Below, piece after piece: positions 22,683 through 34,309 of a DNA stretch of 64,000 bases. Under the pieces are notes generated by a model that was not told the origin of the DNA, ran no database searches, and saw only the letters and a list, made by a program, of their open reading frames with translations. Source of the DNA: Okapia johnstoni (Eukaryota > Chordata > Mammalia > Artiodactyla > Giraffidae). Position 1 is the first letter of the stretch; each line of letters opens with the position of its first letter. Location of the stretch: the NCBI GenBank assembly GCA_024291935.2, contig CM044311.1:22715001-22779000 (forward strand). The letters are read 5' to 3'. A program made the position numbers and the translations under genes.

Positions 22683-24001
22683 CCCACGTCTTCATTTTTA
22701 GATTTTTGCCTTATTACTTTATTTAACATAAATAAGGCTACTTCAAGGCCAACAGCACAGCTCTTGGTTAATTGTCTTTATATAAAAGGAAAAAAAAAGT
22801 GCTTGATTATTTTGCCTATTACTAAGAGCCAAACAGTACCACTGGATGATGTTAATTCATGCTCTTAAATTATGTGTTAGTTTAATTTATGAATTATCCA
22901 CAGAGGCAATACATCATATGATTTATATTATAAAGATAATGGAAATCCAAAAATATAATACAGTTTGATTTTATTTTCAAATTCATTTTTTCAAACAATT
23001 TCATGTTTCTGTGATTTTGTGATACAGTTGAGCTGGATGTGTGCATTTGTGCATATATAGTATGGATAAAGTTTAGAAACAAAGAGTTATATTTTTATAC
23101 CAAACCTGTGCTGACATTAAAAAAAAAGATACTGAACCAATGTCTCCCCTACTCTCTGTCTTACCATTTGCAAATATACAACAACATTATCAACAGACCT
23201 ATCAATTCAGACTTTTAAGAAGGCAAATATATGAAGAATCATGGCCTTTAGTAGAGGTTCATATGATTTGATATGATTTTTAGATATATTATTATAATTG
23301 CTTCTATTTTTATTAATTGCAATAATGATTTACATAAGTCACGCTATTCTTAAGACAACTTTTATAATACATTTTATGTCAGAAATACGTATTTAATCCA
23401 GTTTTGAATTGCTAACGTATAATCATGAAAGAAAACAATTTTAAAATATATTAAAACACAATTTGGCACTAAATGAATATTTTAAAACTTTATATATGAA
23501 GTCACTTATGCATAAAATTAATATTATGAATTTAAATAGCAGTAGAATGTGTTCATTTGTGAGTTTTACATATTAAATAAAAATTTGTTGCTTAAGTAGA
23601 ACCATATAACTTCCCATAGGCATTATGATATATGATATTTCTAAACAAAATGATTCAATTATAAAATATAAATTTATTCTAATATTACAATTTAGAGGGA
23701 AATATTTAAATTTCTTTAAAAGTTATCATGTATACATTATATTTTCTAAGTTATCTTCAAAATAAATAATCTAGTTTGTTTGACAGTCAAGATTAGTAAC
23801 TGGAAAGTAATAAATAAAATTCATAGTGCTTAATATGCAAAATGTGCTTATTAACACTTTTTCCAATCATTATAAGTACAATGATAATATATAATTTTAT
23901 TTCTAGAGAACTGATATTTTAACTATGAAATTACTCAGCATATTACATAACTAATTGAAGAATGAAACGAGCTATCTGAAAATATTTGTAGAAATACATA
24001 C
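22683..24001. other. Unassigned part of intron 2
   Basis: Very AT-rich sequence leading to the exon 2 donor. No repeat or gene signal recognised. Confidence 0.6.
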
Positions 24002-24076
24002 CTGTACATGTGAAGAATTTAGATTCACCCACACTAAGCTCTACTTTGCTAAGTGAAATTGTCACTTGAAGAAGAG
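24002..24076 (-). CDS. NCAM2: NCAM2 exon 2 (start of mature protein, Ig domain 1)
   Basis: A 75-nt exon on the minus strand encoding [16 protein letters not shown] and ESKFFTCT, preceded by an Ala codon completed from exon 1. This is the start of mature NCAM2 just after signal peptide cleavage, and the first strand pair of Ig-like domain 1 with its first disulfide cysteine (FFTCT). The acceptor is ttctttcag before 24076; the donor is gtatgt below 24002, a good consensus after CAG. Both ends are phase 1. The signal-peptide exon is not visible in the remaining 39.9 kb upstream, in line with a very long first intron. Confidence 0.96.
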
Positions 24077-24822
24077 CTGAAAGAAAATATTTGAGTAAAA
24101 TTAATTTTGCTTTTAAACGTAAATGCTAAAATATTAACACATCGTGTCTATATCACATGATCTAAACAGCAATTATTTATTCTCTTATGCTTTTATTACC
24201 TGTAAAGAGAAATGAAAATTTTACAAAATACAATCTAACAAATTATATCCATTATATCATTATGCAGTTTACAACCAGGGCAAATAAAAGATGCATTCAA
24301 GCTCTGTTGAAATTTTGAGAAAAGTCATACTCAGACAACTGTTTCATATTCACAGGCTAGGATTTATGTGTGCTACCAGATGGGCAACAGCTACAGAAAA
24401 TTTTTGCTCAAAATTTGGAAACTTGCTTAAAAAGAGTACACCCTACACTACTATTATATTAAAACTTTAAGTTAACTACTTTTGACTAACTACTAAAATA
24501 TTTCCATGAAAGAAGACAGACATGGAAGAGAGGGAGTACTACATAAAGAGAGAGGAATAAACTTTTTCCTTTTTTTTCCCCACAAAATAAATAAGCTAAT
24601 TGAAGTAACCAGAGCAATGGCAATAAAATAGAGAAGATATTTAAAAAGTTTATTGTCAGATTTGGAATAAAACAGCTGAGTATTCTAATATCAGAAGATA
24701 ATTAAAATTATGCTTTAATATAAATTAAAAGATTTATATTTCTTATAATATGGTCCACAAGACAGTGTGATTATGCCCTAAAACACTCTTCCACCATCCT
24801 TTGCTCCCAGAAATGCATAGCT
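24077..24822. other. Unassigned start of intron 1
   Basis: Sequence next to the exon 2 acceptor with a T-run near 24568-24577. Nothing else recognised. Confidence 0.6.
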
Positions 24823-24833
24823 AACCTTTTCAG

Positions 24834-25064
24834 AAAAAAAAACTGACTCCGAAAAGACCCTGATGCTGGGAAAGTTTGAAAGATTGAAGGCAGGAGGAGA
24901 AGGGGATGACAGAAGATGTGACGGTTGGATGGCATCACTGACTGGGTAGACATGAGTTTAAACAAGCTCCAGCAGTTGGTGATGGACAAGGAAGTCTGGT
25001 GTGCTACAGTCCATGGGGTTGCAAAGAGTCAGACATGACTGAGCGACTGAACTGAACCGAACCA
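24834..25064 (+). mobile_element. BovB 3' end, 230 bp
   Basis: Plus-strand BovB 3'UTR fragment (gaaaagaccctgatgctggg to gactgaactgaaccgaacc). Perfect 11-bp duplication aaccttttcag at 24823-24833 and 25065-25075. A run of A residues lies at the 5' junction, unusual for BovB. Confidence 0.93.
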
Positions 25065-25075
25065 AACCTTTTCAG

Positions 25076-26081
25076 GAAAGTAATGGTGCTTCAAGGGAAA
25101 AAAAAATAATGAAGAAAAATCTGAAAATTAGAATGCAAGCCTACATCGAGAATTTGAGGATCATAGTAACTGAAAGGCTCAAAGATTGCAGAGGATGGAA
25201 CCAAGCTTGCCGAGAAGAGGGGATGCTACAGAGCATCACCAAACACTGGACCAGAATAAGATTCAACCTTAGTGTTAAAAAGGGTATAGAATAAACTAGC
25301 CCACTGGCAAGAGGGAATGACAAGGATAATTGGCTCTTCTGGCCTGTGTAAAAGAAAAATGTTTCTCCTTAAAGAAGTTAACCATGGTTCTACCATATCC
25401 TAGATTTGTAATTTTGAAATTGTAAATATATGTTCTTTGGGAAACCCCAAGCTGGAAATTAACTTATAAAGCTGTTTCACATGTAGGGCTCACAGCTATG
25501 TGGCAAAAATAAACACAAAATCCCTTCATAATTGGTCCAGACTCCACAAGATTTTCATAAATGAACCTCTATTCAACCTTAATTCACACTATGACATTAT
25601 AAAATACATGGTGAAATAAGGTACTGTGAGCACAAATTAGTTGAAATAATCTAGAGGAGAAATATACCCGTGAAATTTCAAAAAACAAATTAGACTAAGA
25701 ATATAACTAACATATCTATGTTGACAATGTTTAAAGAAATAAAATGTGAAATCAAAAATACGAGAAAGGAAGAAAATATTTATCAACCAAAACTTGTCAT
25801 ACATGTTATTTAAACTCTTTAAAATAATTCCTTGTATGTCCCATACTTGATTGATGAATCCTTTTTTTTCTGGAAACCTCCCTGAGAAACAGGATTGGCT
25901 ACATAGCTCTCTTCTCTCCTGTCAGTCTTGGTCCTTTTTTATTAATAATTTCATTAACACTCAGAGAGTACTTATATGATAGGGGCTAAAAAGTGTTCTA
26001 GTTAAGTCTAATATTTCAGAGAGAAACATGTTAAGGAGAACAAAGAATTAGAATAGGAAGAAAATTAGAAGAACCAAGGAA
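25076..26081. other. Unassigned intronic sequence
   Basis: About 1 kb with no repeat family or exon signal I can support. Confidence 0.55.
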
Positions 26082-26284
26082 GTGTGTTAGTCATTCAGTC
26101 AAGTCTGACTCTTTGTGACCTGGTGAACTGTAGCTGGCCCGGTTCCTCTGTCCATGGGATTTCCCAGGCAAGAATACTAGAGTGTCATTTCCTTCTTCAA
26201 GGGATTTTTTGGACTCAGTGTTCAAACGCAGGTCTCCCACATTCCAGGTGGATAGTCTACTATCTGAGCCACCAGGGAAGCCCC
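26082..26284 (-). mobile_element. Bov-tA SINE
   Basis: Minus-strand Bov-tA from gtgttagtcattcagtc to gccaccagggaagcccc, full length with small internal losses near 26190. Confidence 0.92.
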
Positions 26285-27229
26285 AAATGAAGGAACAAGA
26301 GAGTATCTATTATAAACATTGCCAATTCTAGTGAGAATTGACAGAACAGGACTTTTTCTTTGGAGAAGTAACTAATCCCCAATGGAGACAATAGAATCAA
26401 ACTGTAGACAAAGTCAAGGAATTTGAGATTGGCCTCTTAAGAAACTTATGCCTATAGAGATGTGTAGAGTTTGAGGGGATCTACAATTCTGGGCATGGGA
26501 CTTTATAAACTGGGAAGGGTTTACTCATACTTATGGATAGAAGGGACAGAGGTAGAAAAGAGGTGATATGGTTGGAAGAAAGAAGGGAATTGTGATTTTT
26601 CTCATTCTCTTTTCACTACTTATACTTTCTCCTTTAATATATCATCTCATTTCATGACATCAATTTCCTTTTCTCTTTGGTTCTCCAGTCTATATTTTCC
26701 CATAGTTGAATCCTACAATTTCTAATTCTCAATTCGCATTCAGTTGAATAGCATATTTTAATTTCAAATTCTCCATGTTCAAAATGAACACTTAACGCTT
26801 CCATCAAAAACTGCTGTTTACTATTCAATTTTTGGTCATCATCAATCAACTGTAAAGTCTTGGCTATATAACCTCTGAAATATTACTTGTATGCATTCTT
26901 GTTATTTCCAACACTCTTTCCCTAATATATGCACTCACTTATTTGTAATCCTAGATATTTCTTCTAATCTGAGAGTGATGTATCAAATTCTATATTTCTT
27001 TTTCTGACTTATATCTCTTCAATGTTTCTTCCCATGAGAATATTTCTCAGGTTGCTGCAAGTGTACATTTCAAAAACTGTTTAATTTCACCTGCCTACTC
27101 AAAAATCTCCAAAATGCATTTGTTTTATTCAGTTAATTACTTATCTGTACATTTTAATTGAAAGAAAACTAACTTTTCCAAGTTTATTTCCAGTTGTTCT
27201 TTAATACTTTTGCAGCTGTAGACAACTAC
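26285..27229. other. Unassigned intronic sequence
   Basis: No gene, RNA or repeat recognised. Confidence 0.55.
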
Positions 27230-27345
27230 ATTTAATCATCCTCTACTTCCCCACTGACTCACACTTCCTCACCAATGTGCTTTTGTGCAAACTATTTCCT
27301 TTGCCATCTCCCTTTCTCTAATCTCCACATGGCTGGCTACATTCT
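27230..27345 (-). mobile_element. L2-like LINE remnant
   Basis: The order tgcttttgtgcaaactattt, cctttgccatctcccttt and tctccacatggctggctac resembles the reverse L2 3' region. Weak. Confidence 0.4.
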
Positions 27346-27500
27346 ATCTTCAAAATAAAACTAAAATATCAATAACTTTTCAAAATATTCTTGGATAGTT
27401 CCATTTATAACATCAACAAATTAATGTCTTTGATCCAGAGGCATGTTCACTAAACAAATGAAATGTATATTGTTAATAATGATATTCACTTCTCTAGTAT

Positions 27501-27710
27501 TTGTGTTAATTACTCAGTTGTGTCTGAGTCTTTGTGACCCCAAGGAGTCAGCCAGGCCCCTCTGTCCATGGGATTTTCCAAGGAAGAATACTTAAGTGGG
27601 TTGCCATTTCCTCCTCCAGGGGATCTTCCCAACCCAGGGATGGAAACCCCATCTCCTGTGTCTCTTGCATTGCAGGCAGATTCTTTATCCACCTACCCAT
27701 CAAGGAACCC
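27501..27710 (-). mobile_element. Bov-tA SINE
   Basis: Minus-strand Bov-tA. Flanks ttctctagtat (27490-27500) and ttctctactat (27711-27721) are a 10/11 target-site duplication. Confidence 0.94.
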
Positions 27711-27721
27711 TTCTCTACTAT

Positions 27722-29528
27722 ATTTAAATGCAAATTTCTAGAAGGGAAAGCTCATCACCTTCACTTCTATTTCTCCTAAACTGATAATACATATAAACGC
27801 ATGGCAGAATAATGAAAAAACACTGTACCAAGAGTTTATCGTACACTGGCTACAGAACACTGACAGTACTGACAATATAAAATTTTGGAATCATTTTACC
27901 GACTTAAATTGAGTTTAAAGATATTAGAACTTTTGAGAAATGTCTGCCAATTATTACTTAAGCAATTACCAGTTTGACTTTTGGAGTTTACAGAAAAGAC
28001 AAAACTTGAAAGATGCAGCCATTTTAAAAGCCAAACACATGTAGGCATTTTAAAAGCTCTGAACAATTTTACACAGATTTGCTAATGGGTATAATAAATA
28101 ATATATTCATTGCAATAAAATGAAATTAATCTTGAAATTGATTAGTTAATTTATATTAAAACACTTGGTTAATTTTCATTCCATACAAACTATCAATTCA
28201 TCAACCAAGATCATATTTTTATGGACATTTTGGTGACTGGGCACTTTGGCTCAAATCAGGGATTAAAAGTATATAATAAAAAGACAGCACATAATTCTCT
28301 AGTTTAATACATTTCGAATACATCTCTAGTTTAATACATTTCCCAAAGGCTAGATTTACTCTAATTGACCCCCACAGATACATTAAAACATGTCCAGATT
28401 AGGAAAAACTAGAAGAACTAAAATTTAAGGTCATGCCTTAATCATTGCTCTAGAAATTTAACATCAATTTTGGTGACTATTCTTGACCTATGGTTACCTC
28501 CCTCAGAGGAAGGTACATATGGTACAAAATGACCTCCCCCAGAGTCTTTGCACTTAAATGCCAGAAGAAAATGAAATAATCTTCTAATGACAATGTTGTG
28601 TTCAGAGAAAACTGGGCAGGACTGATACATTTATATCTCTCCTGTTAACTTCACCTTCATTTCTGATATTTCAATTTAGGCACTAAAAATAATAAATAAT
28701 GAGAGTGGACAGTGAAATGGAGCCTTTATGTCATTCAGAAAAAAATATATTAAATATTTCAAATTAAAATATCTGTTTAGGGTTGGGTGGAATTTGAATA
28801 ATCAAATGGCATTCACTGATGCTTAAAAATCTAATCTTGATATTTTACTCTTCTTATGTATTGGGAATAGATATAATAACTTTGAAGAAACTGAGAAGGG
28901 TATAATGTTACATATATTGATTCACTTGATATAAGCAACATTGTTGATTAAATGATATAATTACTTAAAAAACAATCAATCAATCATAATTTTGTATTAA
29001 AATTGGGATTGGATAGTCAAAATGCCAGTATCTTCACATGAGATTCTCATTTAAAGTAAGAAAACATTTTACACTCACAGCCTGAAGAATGCATTCATGA
29101 CAAATATGTCTTTTTTGAATTACCCTCAAAGAAAGAAATGCAGTACTATCTTAAATGCAGAATTGGGTAAACTAAAATTTATTTACCAAAATCAGTAAGT
29201 ATTTATTGAATACATGCACTCTTTTAAGATGCTATGGTATATAAAATAATGTCATAGTTTCTAATGTCAAAGTATTTCTACTTTATTTGGTAAGGCAAAA
29301 ATACTACACAAAAAGAAGAATGATAAAACAAGATGATGTGTATAATTATGGACATTATGACATTTATGGTCAAGAACGCTGCATAGAGGACAATAAAACT
29401 TGGGGGGAAAAGCTGGAGTAGATATTGTAATAGAAGGACAGAAAGAGGATAGCCACTTCAAGTAAGAAATACATGTTGGTGGACACTCCAGTTAAGGCAA
29501 AAATGTTCAAGGAATATTCAGGGAATAA
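27722..29528. other. Unassigned intronic sequence
   Basis: About 1.8 kb, AT-rich. It includes a short tandem duplication (28296-28342) but no named repeat or exon. Confidence 0.6.
28296..28342. repeat. 27-bp-period tandem duplication
   Basis: The 20-mer tctctagtttaatacatttc occurs at 28296-28315 and again at 28323-28342, separated by gaataca. Confidence 0.9.
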
Positions 29529-29740
29529 TTGTTGTTGTTGTTGTTCAGTCGCTAAGTTGTGTCCCACTCTTTGTGACCCCATGGACTGCAGCATACCAGG
29601 CTTCCCTGTCCTTCACTACTTCCTAGAGTTTGTTCAAATTAATTTCCATTGAGTTGGAAATGCTATCCAACCATCTCATCTTCTGTTGCCTCCTCCTCTT
29701 GCCCTAAATCTTTCCCAGCATCAGTGTCTTTCCCAATAGT
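29529..29740 (-). mobile_element. BovB 3' end with (GTT) tail
   Basis: Minus-strand BovB 3'UTR fragment. The tail at its low end is a GTT repeat (AAC on the element strand) instead of the CTGAA type seen in other copies here. It stops near tctttcccaatag. Confidence 0.88.
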
Positions 29741-30633
29741 AGATCAATATAGATGAAGCTGATCTCATGTAGAATTATGGTCATATATTATAATTGGAGA
29801 AATAGTTTTGAAAGTACATTGAAGGATCTCAAAAGTCATGGTAAAATTTCCGGACTTATATTTTTGTCATTATTTGTAAATAGAAACAAAATTGGCATTT
29901 AGAAAAGATTAGTCAGAAGATAGAATAACTGACAGTTGAATTTCAGGGAAAAACACTTTAGGGTATATTATGATGAGTATTGGGTTGGCTGTTGGCAAAG
30001 AACATAGAAAGGTAGGAAAGGATGGAACAACAACAAAGAAGTCAAAATAAGAATTACCTCTGGATCAAGTAGAACATTACTGAAAATGGGAAAAAGTAAA
30101 AAATGTTAAGGTTTTCTACTTCATTGAAACAAGCATCAACAACATAAAAAAGAATTTCAGGAGAAGAACTAATGGAGGGGAAAATATGGAGAAATAATTT
30201 TTATCATAAATGAAAATTACTCCTCAAAATAGAACCTAGACAACATTTTAACAAAAGTAACTGCTATCATTACAAAGTTTAAGTTAATATTTGCAATTTA
30301 AGTAAGCATGCGGATTAAATAGCAGATATTCAAAGGAGATTTTCTTAATTTACAGAAGTAAAATATAATGAAGTCATTGGCATTTCTAAGATTCATCAAG
30401 AGACCAAGAGAGCCCGCTGCAATTTGATACAACATTTAACAGTGACATTTAAAATGGCCAGTTTATCACCTGCAGAAATTTTAAAACTAATTACTCTCCC
30501 ACATGCCTGACACAAAGCACAGTTGGATTCACTCAAAATTCTGACAGACAGGTACAGATAACTTAAGGCACTGATTTATCTTGGTAGGATGACTTGTATC
30601 ATTTATCAAGCAAGCAATTTTTCCCCAGGCTTT
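29741..30633. other. Unassigned intronic sequence
   Basis: About 0.9 kb without a recognised feature. Confidence 0.55.
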
Positions 30634-30642
30634 CACATCAAG

Positions 30643-30953
30643 GGGCTTCCCTCATAGTTCACTTGGTAAAGAATCCTCCTGCAATGCAGGATGCCCTAGC
30701 TCCATTCCTGGGTCAGGAAGATCCTCTGGAGAAGGAATAGGCTATCCACTCCAGTATTCTTGGGCTTCTCTTGTGGCTTAGCTGGTAAGAATCCACCTGC
30801 AATGTGGGGAACCTGGGTTCAGTCCCTGGGTTGGGAAGATCCCCTGGAAAAGGGAAAGGCCACCCATTCCAGTATTCTGGCCTGGAGCATCCATGGACTC
30901 TATAGTCTACGGAGTAGCAGAGAGTCAGGCATGACTGAGCGACTTTCACTTTC
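30643..30953 (+). mobile_element. Bov-tA heterodimer SINE
   Basis: Two plus-strand Bov-tA units. The first (30643-30769) stops at ccagtattctt and the second starts directly with gggcttctcttgtggc. A single perfect 9-bp duplication cacatcaag (30634-30642 and 30954-30962) brackets both, and none is seen at the inner junction. Confidence 0.92.
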
Positions 30954-31659
30954 CACATCAAGAGAGTTAACAGAACGAAGATATCTAATAACTATAAAGC
31001 CTTTCAAGGAGTCTTATTCATAGAAGGATCTTTTAAATTATTGATTATATCGAATGAATATGATTTCCTCATTTTTTCATTAAAAACATTTTTAAATTGT
31101 ACCCACTTTTAACATTATGCCAGTAACTTATTATTCACTTTTTATTATTGAATTTTCATGTCAATATATTAAAGCTGTCTATATATGATCTAGTTGATTC
31201 ATTTAAATTGCTACAATGTGAAAACTCAGAACATTTGGAACACTTAAACAAGAAATATTCTATCATCAAACATTTTAGGAATTTTGATGGCTGTGAACAT
31301 TTGATCAAAACTATTTTTTAAATAAATGTTTTCACCTAAGTTTACCAAGACAAGAGTAAAAATTTTAGTGTAATTCCTTTCCATCACTGTGTTTTTGTCA
31401 TATTTGAGCTCAAGTGTCTTCAATATTCTCATATTAATTTAGAAAAATAAATAACTCAGTTGTTAGAATATGTGGGTCCTTTTAAGAGCAATTGGTCAAC
31501 CTGCTTAATGATTCTTTTTCTATTGACTTCTTCCTGTTAAGCTATAGACACTACAGTTTCCATTCTAAAAAACTGAATAATAAATGAAAAAAATAAAAAG
31601 AAAATAAGACAGTCAAATAATATAAAAAGAAAGCCCTTCTTGTCTCTCAGATTACTAAA

Positions 31660-31730
31660 GGTCACTCATCCAATACATACGGTGAAGTCAGATTTGAATC
31701 CAGTGTCTGTGATCTTAACTACTTCCTATA
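31660..31730 (+). mobile_element. MIR remnant
   Basis: Matches the MIR 3' core order: aaggtcactcatccaatac, gtcagatttgaatccagtgt and gatcttaactacttc. Confidence 0.6.
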
Positions 31731-31972
31731 CCTTTCATATATTAAAAAAAAAATGCCCAGTATAATTGAGCCTACTATAAGCTCTCAAACAAAAATCAGT
31801 TTCTTTCCTCCCACCATTCTGTCTTCTATATATTGATAAATAGATGGAATTTGTATGTATATGTATTATCTCCCTATTATCATTTTTAAGGTATAGAGAC
31901 ACATTTCCTAATAACTATTATACTTCTTTACTTCAAAAACAAACATTTCTCAAAGGCAGCATATTAAATCTC

Positions 31973-32014
31973 AGGATATGATATCTTTTTTTTTTTTTTA
32001 GGATATGATATCTT
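31973..32014 (-). repeat. Poly(T) flanked by 15-bp direct repeat
   Basis: aggatatgatatctt occurs at 31973-31987 and 32000-32014 around a 14-base T-run. This has the form of a retrotransposed poly(A) tail with no body. Confidence 0.85.
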
Positions 32015-32076
32015 ATCTCACACTTTATCTCTACTGTAAGTTTTGCTATTTTTATCTACTGAATCTATCTACTGAA

Positions 32077-32160
32077 GACTCTCAAGAGTCTTCTCCAACA
32101 CCACAGTTCAAAAGAATTGATGCTTTTCAACTATAGTGTTGGAGAAGACTCTTGAGAGTC
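32077..32160. repeat. Perfect 25-bp foldback in BovB
   Basis: Arms at 32077-32101 and 32136-32160 are exact reverse complements, with a 34-nt spacer whose bases partly pair as well. Both arms derive from the same BovB region. Confidence 0.97.
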
Positions 32161-32327
32161 CCTTGGACTGCAAGGAGATCCAACCAGTCCATCCTAAAGG
32201 AGATCAGTCCTGGGTGTTCATTGGAAGGACTGATGTTGAAGCTGAAACTCCAATACTTTGGCCATCTCATGCGAAGAGCTGATTCATTTGAAAAGACCCT
32301 GCACTCATCTCACATGCTAGTAAAGTA

Positions 32328-33566
32328 ATGCTCAAAATTCTCCAAGCCAGGCTTCAGCAATACATGAATCATGAACTTCCAGATGTTCAAGCTGGTTTTA
32401 GAAAAGACAGAGGAACCAGAGATCAAATTGCCAATATCCGCTGGATCATCGAAAAAGCAAGGGAGTTCCAGAAAAACATCTATTTCTGCTTTATTGACTA
32501 TGCCGAAGCCTTTGACTATGTGGATCACAATAAACTGTGGAAAATTCTGAAAGAGATGGGAATACCAGACCATCTGACCTGCCTCTTGAGAAACCTGTAT
32601 GCAGGTCAGGAAGCAACAGTTAGAACTGGACATGGAACAACAGACTGGTTCCAAATAGGAAAAGGAGTATGCCAAGGCTGTATATTGTCACCCTGCTTAT
32701 TTAACTTATATGCAGAGTACATCATGAGAAATGCTGGGCTGGAAGAAACACAAGCCGGAATCAAGATTGCCAGGAGAAATATCAATAACCTCTAATATGC
32801 ATATGACACCACCCTTATGGCAGAAAGTGAAGAAGAACCAAAGAGCCTCTTGATGAAAGTGAAAGGGGAGAGTGAAAAAGTTGGCTTAAAGCTCAATATT
32901 CAGAAAACTAAGATCATGGCATCTGGTCCCATCACTTCATGGGAAATAGATGGGGAAAGAGTGGAAACAGTGTCAGACTTTATTTTTTGGTGCTCCAAAA
33001 TCACTGCTGATGGTGATTGCAGCCATGAAATTAAAAGACGCTTACTCCTTGGAAGGAAGGTTATGGCCTACCTAGATAGCATATTTAAAAGCAGAGACAT
33101 TACTTTGCCAACAAAAGTCCATCTAGTCAAGGCTATGGTTTTTCCAGTGGTCATGTATGGATGTGAGAGTTGGACAGTGAAGAAAGCTGAGCACCGTAGA
33201 ATTGATGCTGTTGAACTGTGGTGATGGAGAAGACTCTTGAGAGTCCCTTGGACTGCAAGGAGATCCAATCAATCAATCCTAAAGGAGATCAGTCCTGGGT
33301 GTTCATTGGAAGGACTGATGTTGAAACTGAAACTCCAATACTTTGGCCACCTCATGGGAAGAGTTGACTCATTGGAAAAGACCCTAATGCTGGGTAGGAT
33401 TGGGGGCAGGAGGAGAAGGGGACGACAGAGGATGAGATGGTTGGATGGCATCACTGACTCGATGGACATGGGTTTGGGTAGACTCCGGGAGTTGGTGATG
33501 GACAGAGAGGCCTGGCGTGCTGCAATTCATGGGGTCACAAAGAGTCAGACACGACTGAGAGACTGA
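32328..33566 (+). pseudogene. BovB reverse transcriptase remnant
   Basis: Within the composite, the RT reads in three pieces: 32328-32795 (QAGFRKDRGTRDQIA, FIDYAEAFDYVDHNKL, KGVCQGCILSPCLFNLYAEY), 32817-33224 and 33237-33566. The catalytic YADD reads YAYD at 32796-32807, directly after a stop at 32793-32795, and a further stop lies at 33225. It is the least decayed BovB RT in the window but is not functional. Confidence 0.92.
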
Positions 33567-33794
33567 ACTGTACTGAATGCTGTGAAAGATTTAGGGCAGG
33601 AGGAGAAGGCAACAACAGAGAATGAGATAGTTGGATGGCATCACTGACTCAATGGACATGGGTTTGGGTAGACTCTGGCAGTTGGTGATGGACAGGGAGG
33701 CCTGGAGTGCTGCGGTTCATGGGGTTGCAAAGAATCGGACATGACTGAGTTGAACTGAACTGTAAGTTTTGCTATTTTTATCTACTGAATCTAT

Positions 33795-34009
33795 TTTGCC
33801 AGGAAAAATAAAAAAGCCAGAGATATCCATGGTTCTCTTACCCTTGCCTCTCATTAACAGAAAACTCAACAAGTTCAACTCACTCTTCCTTTAATTATCT
33901 CCCAAATCTGCCTCTGTTTTGCATCATCACTGCTTTAGTTTTAATGTCTCACCACTGCCAGCTTAGTCTAGTGAGTGGTCTGTGGCCTACATTCCACAAT
34001 GCAGTGGTT
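33795..34009. other. Unassigned intronic sequence
   Basis: Short unique stretch between the BovB composite and a MER5-like remnant. Confidence 0.55.
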
Positions 34010-34150
34010 GTTTTTATTTGATTTTGGCCCCATCCCTGAAAATCCTGATTCAGTATATCTGGTGTAGGGCCTGCCTAAGATTTTCTATTGTAAGTAGCTT
34101 CCAGGTGCTTACCATTGTTATGTCGAATGAAGGTCCAAGTCCAAAACCAT
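34010..34150. mobile_element. hAT-Charlie remnant, MER5-like
   Basis: The run tggccccatccctgaaaatc, ctgattcagtatatctggtg, tagggcctgcctaagatttt and cttccaggtgcttacc follows the interior of MER5A. The ends are worn away. Confidence 0.6.
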
Positions 34151-34309
34151 TGACCTCAATTAGGAACTTGCTTATGATATAGGGTATTCAATTTTATCTC
34201 ATACTGAATGAACCATAATCTATAAAATGAGAAGACTGTTCCATGTGTACATTAAGATGTGATCAATACTGGATCGTGAAAATCCAACATGTTTAATCTT
34301 CCTGTTGAG

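Larger units (their letters stand above)
19842..24001 (-). other. NCAM2: NCAM2 intron 2
   Basis: 4,160 bp between exon 2 donor and exon 3 acceptor, with two Bov-tA and one BOV-A2 insertion. Confidence 0.92.
30963..32032. other. Mostly unassigned; MIR scrap and poly(T) insertion
   Basis: AT-rich intron. MIR-like sequence lies at 31660-31730 and a small poly(T) insertion at 31973-32014; both are listed separately. Confidence 0.6.
32069..33758 (+). mobile_element. Rearranged BovB composite
   Basis: Four BovB pieces in non-colinear order. A short minus-strand piece (about 32077-32113) folds back on a plus-strand 3'-region piece (32114-32303). A plus-strand piece from mid-RT to a 3' tail (32304-33573) follows, then a second 3' end (33574-33758). 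A perfect 36-bp direct repeat flanks the whole array (32033-32068 and 33759-33794), suggesting a single insertion event. Junctions show only 2-5 bases of shared sequence. Confidence 0.9.
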
